The position numbers were made by a program, and so were the translations under genes. Positions 17,501 through 25,152 of a stretch of DNA of 45,119 nucleotides are shown one piece after another (position 1 is the first letter of the stretch; each line of letters starts with the position of its first letter). Under the pieces are notes generated by a model. The model saw nothing but the letters and a program-made list of their open reading frames with translations. It was not told where the DNA came from and ran no database searches. The DNA is from Planctomycetota bacterium (GTDB lineage Bacteria; Planctomycetota; Planctomycetia; Gemmatales; Gemmataceae). The DNA is taken from the NCBI GenBank assembly GCA_021807595.1, contig JAKBCS010000028.1, positions 1 to 45,119 on the forward strand, read 5' to 3'.

Positions 17501-17985
17501 TAGCGAAAGCGGGTACGGTGTATCGAGCGGCACCGGAGCGCGTCAGGAGTTTGCTGCCGTTGTGGTATTGGCTGGTCTTTCTCTCGGCGGTTCTGCTGTT
17601 ATCTGACGTGGCCGTGCGCCGATTGGCGTTCGACCCACATCGCATGGCGGAGCGCGGCCGCTATCTGTGGGCGCGCCTGCGCGGCCTGCCGGTGCCGGAA
17701 CCGAGGCAAGCGACGACCGAACGCCTGCGGATGCGCGAGACGGCGCAGTCCCCAGCGCGAGCAAGTCAACGCTTCGAGAGCGAGTCGAGGTCGACCGAAC
17801 CGTTGTCCCTCAGCGAGGACGCCGGAAGCACTCCGTCGCCCACGATTCGTTCGGAACCGCATCCGCCGGGCGAGAAGCCTCCGAAGACGGAGGATGGCGA
17901 TTATGCCAGCCGATTGTTGAAGGCGAAGAAGCAGGCGTTGGAAGAACGGAAGAAGGATGGCGAACAATCGGGAGCAGCAGATTAA
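14506..17985 (+). CDS. VWA and glutamine-amidotransferase-like domain membrane protein
   Basis: A 1159-residue protein with four or five membrane helices in the first 180 residues, then a VWA domain (FVVDRSKSIPEE: MIDAS D195-x-S-x-S; later DRTD and LIGDGNEN), a class-I glutamine-amidotransferase-like region ending in GGPEGYGAGGWQKTPIEKALP, a second VWA-like region (VIVISDGDP), and a last membrane helix near 1015-1040 (LPLWYWLVFLSAVLLLSDVA). In the second VWA region the MIDAS start reads MHASEM, so the metal-binding Asp is lost. The polar tail is basic and rich in Ser/Glu/Lys. The next genes encode a MoxR ATPase and a DUF58 protein, the common partners of such proteins. MIDAS-dependent binding of a protein partner at the membrane is known for the family; amidotransferase activity is doubtful. 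Confidence 0.84.
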   Translation: MSALFDFLTAHWCPALLIGVAASMWIGLILARGRFLGWHKPLLASSLAGTIVGLGGLALSPQWGGWIFVSSVVALVGLLLLLAVSGLWWRWLAYGFGFLALLGLGGLWLNALGAGVLDLYGALRGLTVLRPAWLLLWLLLPLFFVFSAPRLNRSEPRPWIAVGLRSVGVVCLSLALAEPQARQSTDRVTVLFVVDRSKSIPEEMVKDTSGKLIDRREKRIRDFLNAAVAERGVGHERDRAGLIVFGRRPRLELPPSDAPRFNLTSELPTPTDGDRTDIAAALKLAIASFTDDSGKRIVLIGDGNENLGNAEEQARLAKTLGIEIDVLPLAAGQTNEDEVLIERVEAPPIVERGGRVPVRVLIRSHNPKPVAGRVILKQIVEGRNTTSEDTRVVLQTGLNVVSFARKLADEQRSYSYEAEFLPDLALPGDRVKNNRAATHVVARGSRRILILEGKEGDHRFLVERLAEAARGKFTIVSRPISFLDRYKDRDQLAVFLSNFDSVVLANVAADQLGEEQQEVVRANTHDQGCGLVMIGGPEGYGAGGWQKTPIEKALPVDSEIKSLQVLGKGGLVLIMHASEMADGNMWQKKIAKLAVERLGPGDEVGVLYYDFADKWHIKLQPIGGNKASILAQIDKMTPGDMPDFDPSLRMAHGALIDPKKDLATKHVIVISDGDPQYTAPILAAMKRDKVTVTTVGVACHGQNEDQKMAVIAKSTGGRAYSVKDPRQLPAIYIKESRLVSQSFLHEKPFAPVVRFRSGPTDGLPQRVPDLGGFVRTTPKDSPLVEIAMQTPRFADQEFPLLAYWHYGLGKVAAFTSDAGDPKFWARAWTQGGGGQGGMYGKFWEQILDWSLRPTESRRLSVATELRDGKIHILVDARTDDGKPDIHLRLRGAVTPPKSKEDGHDPRRVLRFVQTNSGRYEADIKAEEEGSYFLNVQAVRVNKEKGREVEEAVDGVRAGATVPYSPEYAEMTSNTPLLERLRDRTGGRRYEEDEALLAAVAKAGTVYRAAPERVRSLLPLWYWLVFLSAVLLLSDVAVRRLAFDPHRMAERGRYLWARLRGLPVPEPRQATTERLRMRETAQSPARASQRFESESRSTEPLSLSEDAGSTPSPTIRSEPHPPGEKPPKTEDGDYASRLLKAKKQALEERKKDGEQSGAAD

Positions 17986-17999
17986 AGGGATTTCACACG

Positions 18000-18048
18000 A
18001 GCGCTCCGCGCCGGCGGGCCGAATCACTCGCCGCCGGCGCGGAGCGCT
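18000..18048. repeat. Strong hairpin between the VWA and moxR genes
   Basis: Perfect 18-bp arms, AGCGCTCCGCGCCGGCGG (18000-18017) and its reverse complement (18031-18048), around a 13-nt loop. The flanks TCACA and TGTGA extend the stem across a 2-nt CG bulge. It fills most of the 78-bp gap and ends 15 nt before the MoxR ATG. It has no T tract, so it could be a REP-like element, an RNA stabiliser for the upstream mRNA, or a partial terminator. Confidence 0.65.
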
Positions 18049-18063
18049 TGTGAGGTTGAATAC

Positions 18064-19059
18064 ATGACACCCAGCGATTCCATGCAACAGCGTGCCGAGG
18101 AGTTTCGCAAAGCCTATGGGCGTGTCCAAGCGGAAATCGCCAAGGTCATCGTCGGCCATACGGACATCGTCCACGGCGTGCTTACCTGCCTGTTCGTCGG
18201 CGGGCATGCCTTGCTGGAGGGTGTGCCGGGGCTGGGCAAAACGCTGCTCGTCCGCACCCTCAGCGAGGTACTCGATCTTACCTTTAATCGCATCCAATTC
18301 ACGCCGGATTTGATGCCGTCCGACATTATCGGTACCAATATCATCGGCGAAGCCGACGACGGCAAACGGCATTTCAGTTACCAGCCGGGTCCAATTTTTG
18401 CGCAGATCGTCCTCGCCGACGAGATCAATCGTGGCACTCCGAAGACGCAGTCGGCTCTTCTGGAGGCGATGCAGGAGCATAGTGTCACCGTGAGCGGTAC
18501 GGTCCATCGGTTGCAGGAGCCTTTTTTTGTCATGGCCACGCAGAACCCCATCGAACAAGAGGGAACGTATCCGCTGCCGGAAGCGCAACTCGACCGCTTC
18601 TTTTTCAAACTGATCGTCAACTACTCCGGCCGCGCCGAGATGGCGACGATTCTCGACCGCACCACGCGGGGTGAATGGCCGACGGCATCCAAGGCCATGG
18701 ATGCCGCGGAAATTCGTCGGTGGCAGCAGTTGGTCCGCGAAGTGTTGATCGCGCCGCCGGTGCAAGATTACGCCATTCGTCTGGTATTGGCGACACATCC
18801 CAATGGCGAGTTTGCCGCTCCGGATACGAATAAATACATCCGTTGCGGTGCCAGTCCGCGCGGCGCACAGGCGATGGTGTTGGCCGCCAAGGTGCGCGCC
18901 CTGCTTGAGAGTCGTTACAACGTCGGCTTCGACGACATTCGCCGCATGTATCTACCGGCCCTGCGACATCGCATTCTACTCAATTTTGAAGCCCAAGCGG
19001 AGAATATCGCCTCGGACGCAGTGCTGATGCAGATAATGAATGCGGTCAAGGAAAAGTAA
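18064..19059 (+). CDS. MoxR family AAA+ ATPase
   Basis: A 331-residue cytoplasmic AAA+ ATPase of the MoxR group. Walker A is GVPGLGKT (53-60); Walker B is IVLADEINR (115-123) with D119 and E120; the MoxR signature RIQFTPDLMPSDIIG follows Walker A; sensor 1 is MATQNPIEQEGTYPLPEAQLDRF. Length is normal. MoxR ATPases act as chaperones that load cofactors or metals onto, or mature, VWA-domain partners; here the upstream VWA membrane protein and downstream DUF58 protein are the likely clients. It is separated from both by strong hairpins, so its mRNA level may be set apart from its neighbours. The start ATG at 18064 lies just after the hairpin at 18000-18048, with TGAGG about 8 nt ahead. Confidence 0.93.
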   Translation: MTPSDSMQQRAEEFRKAYGRVQAEIAKVIVGHTDIVHGVLTCLFVGGHALLEGVPGLGKTLLVRTLSEVLDLTFNRIQFTPDLMPSDIIGTNIIGEADDGKRHFSYQPGPIFAQIVLADEINRGTPKTQSALLEAMQEHSVTVSGTVHRLQEPFFVMATQNPIEQEGTYPLPEAQLDRFFFKLIVNYSGRAEMATILDRTTRGEWPTASKAMDAAEIRRWQQLVREVLIAPPVQDYAIRLVLATHPNGEFAAPDTNKYIRCGASPRGAQAMVLAAKVRALLESRYNVGFDDIRRMYLPALRHRILLNFEAQAENIASDAVLMQIMNAVKEK

Positions 19060-19181
19060 TCGGATGAGGCCGGGATCGTGTGCAACCGAAAGGGCTACGA
19101 AATGTGTCGGGAGCTGCCAACGTCTCCGAATTTTGCCGATTAGAGCGGTTTCCATTCGGATAGCACACGGAATGGGGTTTC

Positions 19182-19243
19182 GGTTAGCCGCGACGCGCAG
19201 CGGAGCGCGAGGTCTCGCGCTCCGCTGCGCGTCGCGGCTAACC
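19182..19243. repeat. 62-nt perfect palindrome between moxR and the DUF58 gene
   Basis: The left arm at 19182-19211 and the right arm at 19214-19243 are exact reverse complements over 30 bp, with only GT (19212-19213) between them. The arms start with GGTTAGCCGCGACGCG and include GCGGAGCGC, a word also present in the hairpin at 18031-18048. It sits 61 bp before the DUF58 start in a 244-bp gap and has no T tract. It could be a REP-like repeat, an attenuator or a processing site. Confidence 0.8.
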
Positions 19244-19303
19244 AACAACCTGTTCGTTGTATGCAACCCGAAAGGAAACCGCTCGAAAGATGAGCGTGCA
19301 ACG

Positions 19304-20197
19304 ATGGCTAACACCCAATCGCAGGCTTTAATCGAACCTCAGTTTCTTGCACGACTCGAACGGCTCGAGTTGGTGTCGCGCAAAATCTTCCTCGGCCGGA
19401 TGAAAGGAGAGCGGCGGAGCAAGCGCAAGGGACAGAGCGTCGAGTTCGCCGACTATCGCAATTACGTCGTCGGTGACGATCTGCGCTTTCTCGACTGGAA
19501 CCTCTACGCACGGTTGGATCGTCTCTTCCTGCGCCTCTTTATGGAAGAGGAAGACTTACACTTCTACATCCTGCTCGATAATAGTTTGTCGATGGATTTT
19601 GGCACTCCGACAAAATTACACTATGCCAAGCAGATCGCGGCGGCGCTAGGGTTTATTGGCCTCGTCAATCTCGATCGCGTTGTCGTCGAGGCGTTTAACG
19701 AACGGCTGACGCAGAGTCTTCCACCGTTGCGCGGCCGTCGCAGTCTGTCGCGCCTGTTCGACTTTCTGACGAACATCAAGGCGGCAGGACCGAGCGATTT
19801 GGCCCAAGCGCTGCGGAGTTTCAGCATCCGAAGCAGCGGCAAGGGCATCGTCGTCCTCCTCAGCGATTTCATGGACAAGGGGGGCTATGAGGAAGCGCTG
19901 CGCTATTTGGCGGCGCGGCAGATGGATGTCTTCGTAATTCAGATATTCTCGCCAGAAGAGATCGAACCGGGAATCGTTGGAGATTTGCAACTGGTGGATG
20001 TTGAAGACGGCGATTTGGCCGAGATTACCGTGAATGGTCCCTTGCTCCGACGCTACCGGCAGAACCTCGCCGCATTTCGCGCCGAACTGCACGACTTCTG
20101 CACCCGTCGAGGCATCAGCTGTCTCTTCGCCGACACCCAGATCCCATTCGACCGATTGGTGCTGACCTATTTTCGCCAGCGCGGTCTCGTTCGATGA
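19304..20197 (+). CDS. DUF58 domain-containing protein (VWA-like)
   Basis: A 297-residue soluble protein with the DUF58 signature near residues 47-82: EFADYRNYVVGDDLRFLDW, then ARLDRLFLRLFMEEED. A VWA-like half follows with LLDNSLSM (MIDAS D92-x-S-x-S) and VVLLSDFMDKGG. The frame is open to 19040, inside moxR, but those residues cross the 62-nt palindrome and look non-coding; the ATG at 19304 gives the normal N-terminus. No membrane helix, unlike longer DUF58 proteins. With the VWA membrane protein and MoxR ATPase it forms the usual MoxR-VWA-DUF58 cluster, in which the ATPase is thought to act on the VWA partners. Convergent with the TadE-like genes; the stops are 6 bp apart. Confidence 0.9.
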   Translation: MANTQSQALIEPQFLARLERLELVSRKIFLGRMKGERRSKRKGQSVEFADYRNYVVGDDLRFLDWNLYARLDRLFLRLFMEEEDLHFYILLDNSLSMDFGTPTKLHYAKQIAAALGFIGLVNLDRVVVEAFNERLTQSLPPLRGRRSLSRLFDFLTNIKAAGPSDLAQALRSFSIRSSGKGIVVLLSDFMDKGGYEEALRYLAARQMDVFVIQIFSPEEIEPGIVGDLQLVDVEDGDLAEITVNGPLLRRYRQNLAAFRAELHDFCTRRGISCLFADTQIPFDRLVLTYFRQRGLVR

Positions 20198-20203
20198 AGG
20201 CAA

Positions 20204-20656
20204 TCAGTAGGACATCGGCACAGTTGAGGTACTGCTCAAAACAATCGGCCCCACTAAGAATACTTCCGGCATCCAAGTGTAACTGACCGTCACGGTAACG
20301 GTGTTATTGGTCGGCGTCTCATAATCGGTTGCGACGCTATAAGGCATGTTGTTCGTGTTCCAGACGACGCTGTACGTCAGCTGCGTCAGATCGAGAGTCG
20401 CATAAGGAACGATGGCGTTGTTGTAAACGTCTTGCGGCGTGGCGGCGGCGTTGCCGGTGTCGGATTGATACATCCCGCCATGCACCGAGGCGTAGCGCGC
20501 GCCTTCTCGCGCTAACATGGCCAACTGCTGGTAGCGGAAAATGCCGTAGCCCCCCACAATCGTAGCGAGGATGATAAAGATCAGGATCGGCAGCACGACG
20601 GCGGACTCGGTGGCACTGACGCCGCGCCGGCGCTGGTCCAAGAATCGACGGATCAA
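20204..20656 (-). CDS. TadE-like pseudopilin
   Basis: A 150-residue protein with a short basic N-terminus (RRFLDQRRRG), then VSATESAVVLPILIFIILAT, a single helix with the Glu typical of TadE/TadF pseudopilins, and a Thr/Val-rich extracytoplasmic part. TadE-like proteins are minor pilins, cleaved by the Tad prepilin peptidase, needed for Flp pilus assembly or secretion. The start is TTG at 20656, with GAGGGGGGAA about 5 nt ahead. It follows the second TadE-like gene by 12 bp, so the two are probably co-transcribed. The pair is divergent from tadZ-tadA-tadB-tadC. Confidence 0.85.
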   Translation of the reverse strand: MIRRFLDQRRRGVSATESAVVLPILIFIILATIVGGYGIFRYQQLAMLAREGARYASVHGGMYQSDTGNAAATPQDVYNNAIVPYATLDLTQLTYSVVWNTNNMPYSVATDYETPTNNTVTVTVSYTWMPEVFLVGPIVLSSTSTVPMSY

Positions 20657-20668
20657 GGTCTTCCCCCC

Positions 20669-21112
20669 TCAGTTTGGCGCGGACGGAACGACGCGCATTT
20701 GCACGGTGCGGCTCAGCTGGATTGGATTCGACAGTCCCGGATAGGAGCTGATGGTGGCGAACGAGTAGACTACGGTGACATCGACATAGGGATTGCCGCT
20801 GGCATCGACGCCGTTGGAGAAACTAACTGACGGTTGCGGAGACAGATTGGCGGCGTCGGCCAACGCGGCGTTGGTGATTGCTAGAGAGGGATTGACATTG
20901 TAATAGGGCGATTCTGATGCGGCCGTGGGATCGCTGGCATACAATGCCCCGTTACGCGCACAGTTGGTAACGATGGAATAGTGATAGTATAAACGTGCAA
21001 AATCGACGGTGAAAAGGAAAAGCATCGCCAGGAAGGGTAACAATAACACCAACTCGACGGCGGCAGATCCGCGTCGTGGACGCCGACTACTCCGGTGGAT
21101 AGGCTCGACCAT
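20669..21112 (-). CDS. TadE-like pseudopilin
   Basis: A 147-residue protein with a basic start (HRSSRRPRRG), then SAAVELVLLLPFLAMLFLF, the TadE helix with its Glu, and FARLYYHYSIVTNCARNGA, which resembles the segment after the helix in the neighbouring TadE-like protein (RYQQLAMLAREGARYASV). The two proteins are therefore probably paralogues that assemble together. AGGAGGGG lies 6-8 nt before the ATG at 21112, a strong ribosome site. First gene of the minus-strand pair. No Flp-type major pilin gene is next to it. Confidence 0.85.
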   Translation of the reverse strand: MVEPIHRSSRRPRRGSAAVELVLLLPFLAMLFLFTVDFARLYYHYSIVTNCARNGALYASDPTAASESPYYNVNPSLAITNAALADAANLSPQPSVSFSNGVDASGNPYVDVTVVYSFATISSYPGLSNPIQLSRTVQMRVVPSAPN

Positions 21113-21271
21113 TGCTTACCCCTCCTGCATGGGAGAGAATCGTCCGATAAGCGTATCGAAACATAGATCGAAATCCTCCCGAAAGCAAGCTCGACGTCTC
21201 GTATCCCCGTTAATGCCTGGGATAAAAATTGGTTGCATGGAATCAATTATCGCTTCGTCGGAAAGGGAGAT

Positions 21272-21300
21272 TTGACTCGCCTCACGCCGTGACGTAGAAG
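21272..21300 (+). promoter_or_regulatory. Sigma-70-like promoter candidate for the tadZABC operon
   Basis: TTGACT (21272-21277, 5 of 6), a 17-nt spacer, then TAGAAG (21295-21300, 4 of 6). It lies in the 317-bp divergent gap between the TadE-like pair and tadZ and would give a leader of about 120 nt. No other gene or strong hairpin is seen in that gap, and I found no convincing promoter facing the TadE-like genes. Confidence 0.4.
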
Positions 21301-21429
21301 ACTTTATCGCTCTCACCAAAACTCTCCACGCCGAACCGCTTGCCCACTTGACCCGCAACAACGCCCGGCCGCAAGCATCGTAGCGCGGAGAGATGAAGCG
21401 GAGGTCGATGTTCGAATCGAGGATCTCGC

Positions 21430-22611
21430 ATGTATGTCGCGGTGCTAATTCATAACACCTCACATCCTCTGGGGCTTCGGCTTCGCGAGATGTTGCAGGT
21501 GCGACTGAATTGTCGGGAATCGGAATTGATCTCCTTCGATCGTGCCGAGGAAACCCTGGCGCGCGGCAAGACGAACGTGTTGGTCGTCGTACTCTCGCCC
21601 GTGCCCGAATTGGCTTTGAATTACCTGCGGAAACTGCGTTCGCGGGTCTCCGGCCCCGTCCTCGCCGTCGGCTTAGCTTCCGATTCGAAGCTCATTCTCC
21701 GCGCTCTGCACGAGGGTGCCGATCATTATCTCGATGAGAGCGATCTGGAATCCCAGTTGGATTCCGTGATTCAGCGCTTGCAAATCAATCTGGAAAGAAC
21801 GCAGCAATCGAGCGGTCGGCTCATTGGTCTGCTCGGTGCCTCCGGCGGTAGCGGCACGAGTACGCTGGCGGCGAACCTCGCCGGCGTCCTGGCGCGCGAC
21901 CGTGGCCGCTGCGCTTTGATCGACCTCAAGCCCGGCGTCGGCGATCTCGCGGCCTTGCTCGATCTGAAGCCGACGCACAATCTCGCCGATCTGTGCCTCA
22001 ATTCCGCGCGCATGGATCGCGCCATGTTTGAGAGCGCATTGGTAGTCCATGCCAGCGGCGTTCATTTGCTGGCACCGCCGCAAATGTACGAGGATATTCG
22101 CCTGGTGACCGCGGCGGGGGTGAACAAGACGTTGCATCTGGCCCGGGATTTATTCCGCCATACGGTCGTCGATCTGGAAGACTGCTATCACGAGGAGCAA
22201 GCGACCGTTTTGCGCCAAGCGGATTCCATTTTACTCGTCTTTCGCCTCGATTATACCTCGCTGCGTAGCACGAAGCGCATCTTGGATAACCTGGCGCAGG
22301 CCGGCATCGACGGCGAGCGCGTACGCTTGGCGATCAATCGGTTTGGTCAGGCGAAGGAATTGCCCCTCACGCAGGCGGAGGAAGCGCTGGGGCGCAAGAT
22401 TTCCTTCATCGTGCCGGACGACCCGAAAACGATCAACGCCGCCAACAACGCCGGCGAGCCTGCGGTTTTCCGTTCTCCCTCGTCCAAAGTGGCCTTAAGC
22501 ATCGTGCAGATGGCGAACGGATTGAGCGCCCGAGACGAAACGGAATCGACCCCGACGGCGCGCCATCCCGTCAAATCCGCGAACGGTTGGCTGGCTGTTT
22601 TCCACGGCTAA
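21430..22611 (+). CDS. tadZ: TadZ/CpaE-like pilus assembly ParA-family protein
   Basis: A 393-residue protein. Residues 1-120 resemble a receiver-like domain (VLVVVLSPVPELALNYL, VGLASDSKLILRALHEGADHYL), as in CpaE/TadZ. Residues 130-380 are a MinD/ParA-type domain. The P-loop reads GASGGSGTSTLAANLAGVLA (136-155): both Lys of the usual deviant Walker A are replaced, which is known for TadZ/CpaE proteins. LIDLKPGVGDLAALLDL and VVDLEDCYHEE are the switch regions. TadZ places the Tad machine at a particular cell site. GAGGA lies about 7 nt before the ATG. It is first of four same-strand tad genes, 54 bp ahead of tadA. ATP hydrolysis is probably weak or absent. Confidence 0.88.
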   Translation: MYVAVLIHNTSHPLGLRLREMLQVRLNCRESELISFDRAEETLARGKTNVLVVVLSPVPELALNYLRKLRSRVSGPVLAVGLASDSKLILRALHEGADHYLDESDLESQLDSVIQRLQINLERTQQSSGRLIGLLGASGGSGTSTLAANLAGVLARDRGRCALIDLKPGVGDLAALLDLKPTHNLADLCLNSARMDRAMFESALVVHASGVHLLAPPQMYEDIRLVTAAGVNKTLHLARDLFRHTVVDLEDCYHEEQATVLRQADSILLVFRLDYTSLRSTKRILDNLAQAGIDGERVRLAINRFGQAKELPLTQAEEALGRKISFIVPDDPKTINAANNAGEPAVFRSPSSKVALSIVQMANGLSARDETESTPTARHPVKSANGWLAVFHG

Positions 22612-22665
22612 GACAAATCCCCGGCTGCCAATAAAAAGCCGGTTCACCGAGGTAGGGAACTCTTT

Positions 22666-24048
22666 ATGCCGCGCATTCCTTCCGATGAAGTCACTGCCCT
22701 CGACGGCGATTCGTGGGCCGACTTGGAGTCCATTCGCCGTCCTTCGGCTTCCCTCTCTCAGGGATCGGAAGAACGTCGCCGTCTCAAGGCGCAGCTGCAC
22801 CAACAGCTTATCGCCAACATGGATTTGACGGCGATCGGTACCGTCAGCCGCGACGATTTGCGCGCCGAGGTGCGCCGCCGCGCCGAGGAGTTGAGCCAGC
22901 GCAGCTCCAACTTGCTCAACCGCGCCGAACGCGAACGCTTGGTCTCCGAGGTTCTCGACGAGACCTTTGGGCTCGGCCCGCTTGAACCGCTGATGGCCGA
23001 TCCAACCATCAGCGACATTCTCATCAACGGCCACAGCGTCGTTTACGTCGAGCGGAACGGCCGTTTGGAGCGCGCCGACGTTGCCTTCACCGACGCGCGC
23101 CATTTGCTGCACATCATTCAACGCATCGTCGGCCAAGTGGGCCGGCGCGTGGATGAAACCAGTCCGATGGTCGATGGCCGGCTCGCGGACGGCAGCCGTA
23201 TCAACGCCATCATTCCACCGCTGGCGCTCGACGGCGCACTGGTGTCGATCCGCCGATTCGGCGTGCGTCCGCTGCTGGCCAACGATTTAGTACAAAAGGG
23301 AGCCATGACAGAGGAAATGGCCGCCTTTCTGTCGGCTTGCGTACAAGCGCGGTTGAATCTGCTGATTTCCGGCGGCACCGGCAGCGGCAAGACGACGCTG
23401 TTGAACGCTCTTTCGGCTTTTATCCCCTCCGACGAGCGCGTCATCACCATTGAGGATGCGGCGGAATTGCGTTTGCAACAACCGCACATCGGTCGTCTGG
23501 AGACGCGCCCCAAAAACGTCGAAGGCGCGGGTGAAGTGACGACGCGCGATCTGGTTCGCAACGCCCTCCGTATGAGGCCGGATCGCATCGTGATCGGCGA
23601 ATGTCGCGGCCCCGAAGCGCTCGACATGCTCCAAGCGATGAATACCGGACACGAAGGATCGCTCACCACCGTCCACGCCAACGATACCCGCGATGCCCTG
23701 AGCCGTCTGGAGATGATGGTTGGCATGGCCGGTTTCGACATGCCCATGTGGGTGATTCGCAAGCAAATCGCTTCGGCGATTCACGTCATCGTGCAAACGA
23801 CCCGGCTGTCGGGTGGAGCGCGGAAAGTGGTGAAGATTTCTGAAGTCACCGGCGTCGAAGGCGATAATCTGGCGATGCACGATTTGTTCGCCTACAAGCA
23901 AACCGGCGTCGATGAGGACCGCCGCGCCCAAGGCTATTTCCATGCCACGGGCATCCGACCGCATTACCTCGAACGTCTGACGGCTTGCGGCGTAGAAGTG
24001 CCCTTACACCTGTTCGAGCGACGGATTCTGACCGGCGGTCGCGCCTAG
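22666..24048 (+). CDS. tadA: TadA/CpaF secretion ATPase
   Basis: A 460-residue member of the type II/IV secretion ATPase family that powers Flp pilus assembly. The N-terminal part has the CpaF features GLGPLEPLMADPTISDILIN and VDGRLADGSRINAIIPP; Walker A is GGTGSGKTTLLNAL (236-249); the Asp box is ITIEDAAELRL; Walker B is RPDRIVIGECRGPEALDMLQ; the His box is HEGSLTTVHAN. All catalytic motifs are intact and the length is normal. Cytoplasmic, probably hexameric, acting on the TadB/TadC platform encoded next. The ribosome site (GAGGTAGGG) is only moderate. Confidence 0.95.
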   Translation: MPRIPSDEVTALDGDSWADLESIRRPSASLSQGSEERRRLKAQLHQQLIANMDLTAIGTVSRDDLRAEVRRRAEELSQRSSNLLNRAERERLVSEVLDETFGLGPLEPLMADPTISDILINGHSVVYVERNGRLERADVAFTDARHLLHIIQRIVGQVGRRVDETSPMVDGRLADGSRINAIIPPLALDGALVSIRRFGVRPLLANDLVQKGAMTEEMAAFLSACVQARLNLLISGGTGSGKTTLLNALSAFIPSDERVITIEDAAELRLQQPHIGRLETRPKNVEGAGEVTTRDLVRNALRMRPDRIVIGECRGPEALDMLQAMNTGHEGSLTTVHANDTRDALSRLEMMVGMAGFDMPMWVIRKQIASAIHVIVQTTRLSGGARKVVKISEVTGVEGDNLAMHDLFAYKQTGVDEDRRAQGYFHATGIRPHYLERLTACGVEVPLHLFERRILTGGRA

Positions 24049-24103
24049 TCCGCTTAGTCCCGATGGCCAAGCGATCCCTTCGTTCGTCCCACGAGGTTGC
24101 TCC

Positions 24104-25099
24104 GTGAGTCTCCCCTTGTCCCTCACATTGATGTTTCTTGCCGCCAGTTTGGGCGTCGCGGCCGGCTACTCCATTTGGAGAGATCTGCGTCATCGCGACG
24201 CCTCGCGCGCGCGCCGTCGCATGGAGAGCGAATTCCAAAAGCCCGGATCGAAGCCGGCGATGCGAACCAGTTTGTTCAAGACCGATGGGCAACTCGATTT
24301 CGACGCGTTGCGGGCCGACCGAAGCCCTGCTCTCGATGCCCCCTTACCCCTGCCGCGACGAGCCGACTGGCGAGCTCACCTACAAATGATGGTCGAGCAA
24401 TCCGGACTAAAGCTGACTTTAAATCAGCTGGCCTATCTCTGTACGGGAACGACTTTCATCGGGGCGTCTCTGGGCTATTTCGTCGGCGGTCCCATTCCGG
24501 GGGGCATCGGTGCGATAGGTCTGGGGTTGACGCCGCTCTTGTATGTCCGCCACAAACAGAAATCGCGCCTGGATCGCTTTGTAATGCAACTGCCCGCGGC
24601 GTTCGATTTGATGGCTCGCGTGCTGCGTTCGGGCTATTCGGTGCCGCAGGCGTTTCAGGCAGTGGCCGACTCGCTCGAACCGCCCATCGCCGTCGAGTTC
24701 GCCCAATGCCAAGAACAACAGAATCTCGGCATGTTGCCGGAATTGACCTATCGTGACTTGGCGCAGCGCAATGGCATTCTGGAAGTAAAGATCTTCGTCA
24801 TGGCGATGATGATTCAACGGCAAAGCGGAGGCAATTTATCGGATGTGTTAGAACGCCTCGCCGCCTTGGTCCGCGAGCGCGTGCGGCTGCGCAATCACGT
24901 CCGCACGCTGACCGCCGAGGGACGTATGCAAGCCTTGGTTCTCCTGGTGTTGCCTCCCGTCATGTTCTTGGTGATGCGTTTCGTTAATCGCCCCTATGCC
25001 GATATTCTGTTGGAGCATACTGGGCTTCTCGCCGCCATGTTCGTGGCGATGGCCGCCGGAGCGCTGTGGATTCGCAAAATCATTCAGTTCGATTTTTAG
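24104..25099 (+). CDS. tadB: TadB-like inner-membrane platform protein
   Basis: A 331-residue type II secretion F-domain protein. An N-terminal helix (LPLSLTLMFLAASLGVAAGY) and two later hydrophobic pairs (near 110-150 and 270-325) flank the cytoplasmic T2SSF domain, seen as LPAAFDLMARVLRSGYSVPQ and QRQSGGNLSDVLERLAALVR. TadB and TadC form the inner-membrane base on which TadA works. Start is GTG at 24104 with ACGAGG 7-8 nt upstream; the gap from tadA is 55 bp. Length is normal. The assignment to TadB rather than TadC rests on gene order and on the longer N-terminal part. Confidence 0.9.
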   Translation: MSLPLSLTLMFLAASLGVAAGYSIWRDLRHRDASRARRRMESEFQKPGSKPAMRTSLFKTDGQLDFDALRADRSPALDAPLPLPRRADWRAHLQMMVEQSGLKLTLNQLAYLCTGTTFIGASLGYFVGGPIPGGIGAIGLGLTPLLYVRHKQKSRLDRFVMQLPAAFDLMARVLRSGYSVPQAFQAVADSLEPPIAVEFAQCQEQQNLGMLPELTYRDLAQRNGILEVKIFVMAMMIQRQSGGNLSDVLERLAALVRERVRLRNHVRTLTAEGRMQALVLLVLPPVMFLVMRFVNRPYADILLEHTGLLAAMFVAMAAGALWIRKIIQFDF

Positions 25100-25152
25100 A
25101 GTCGGTTAGTCTTCTCCTTCGATTTTCTGGACGCCGAGGGAGAAGGGTTGGG

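Noticed and set aside
21395-21425. GTTCGAATC resembling a tRNA T-loop
   Set aside because: The flanking bases do not form the T-stem and no anticodon arm or acceptor stem is present.
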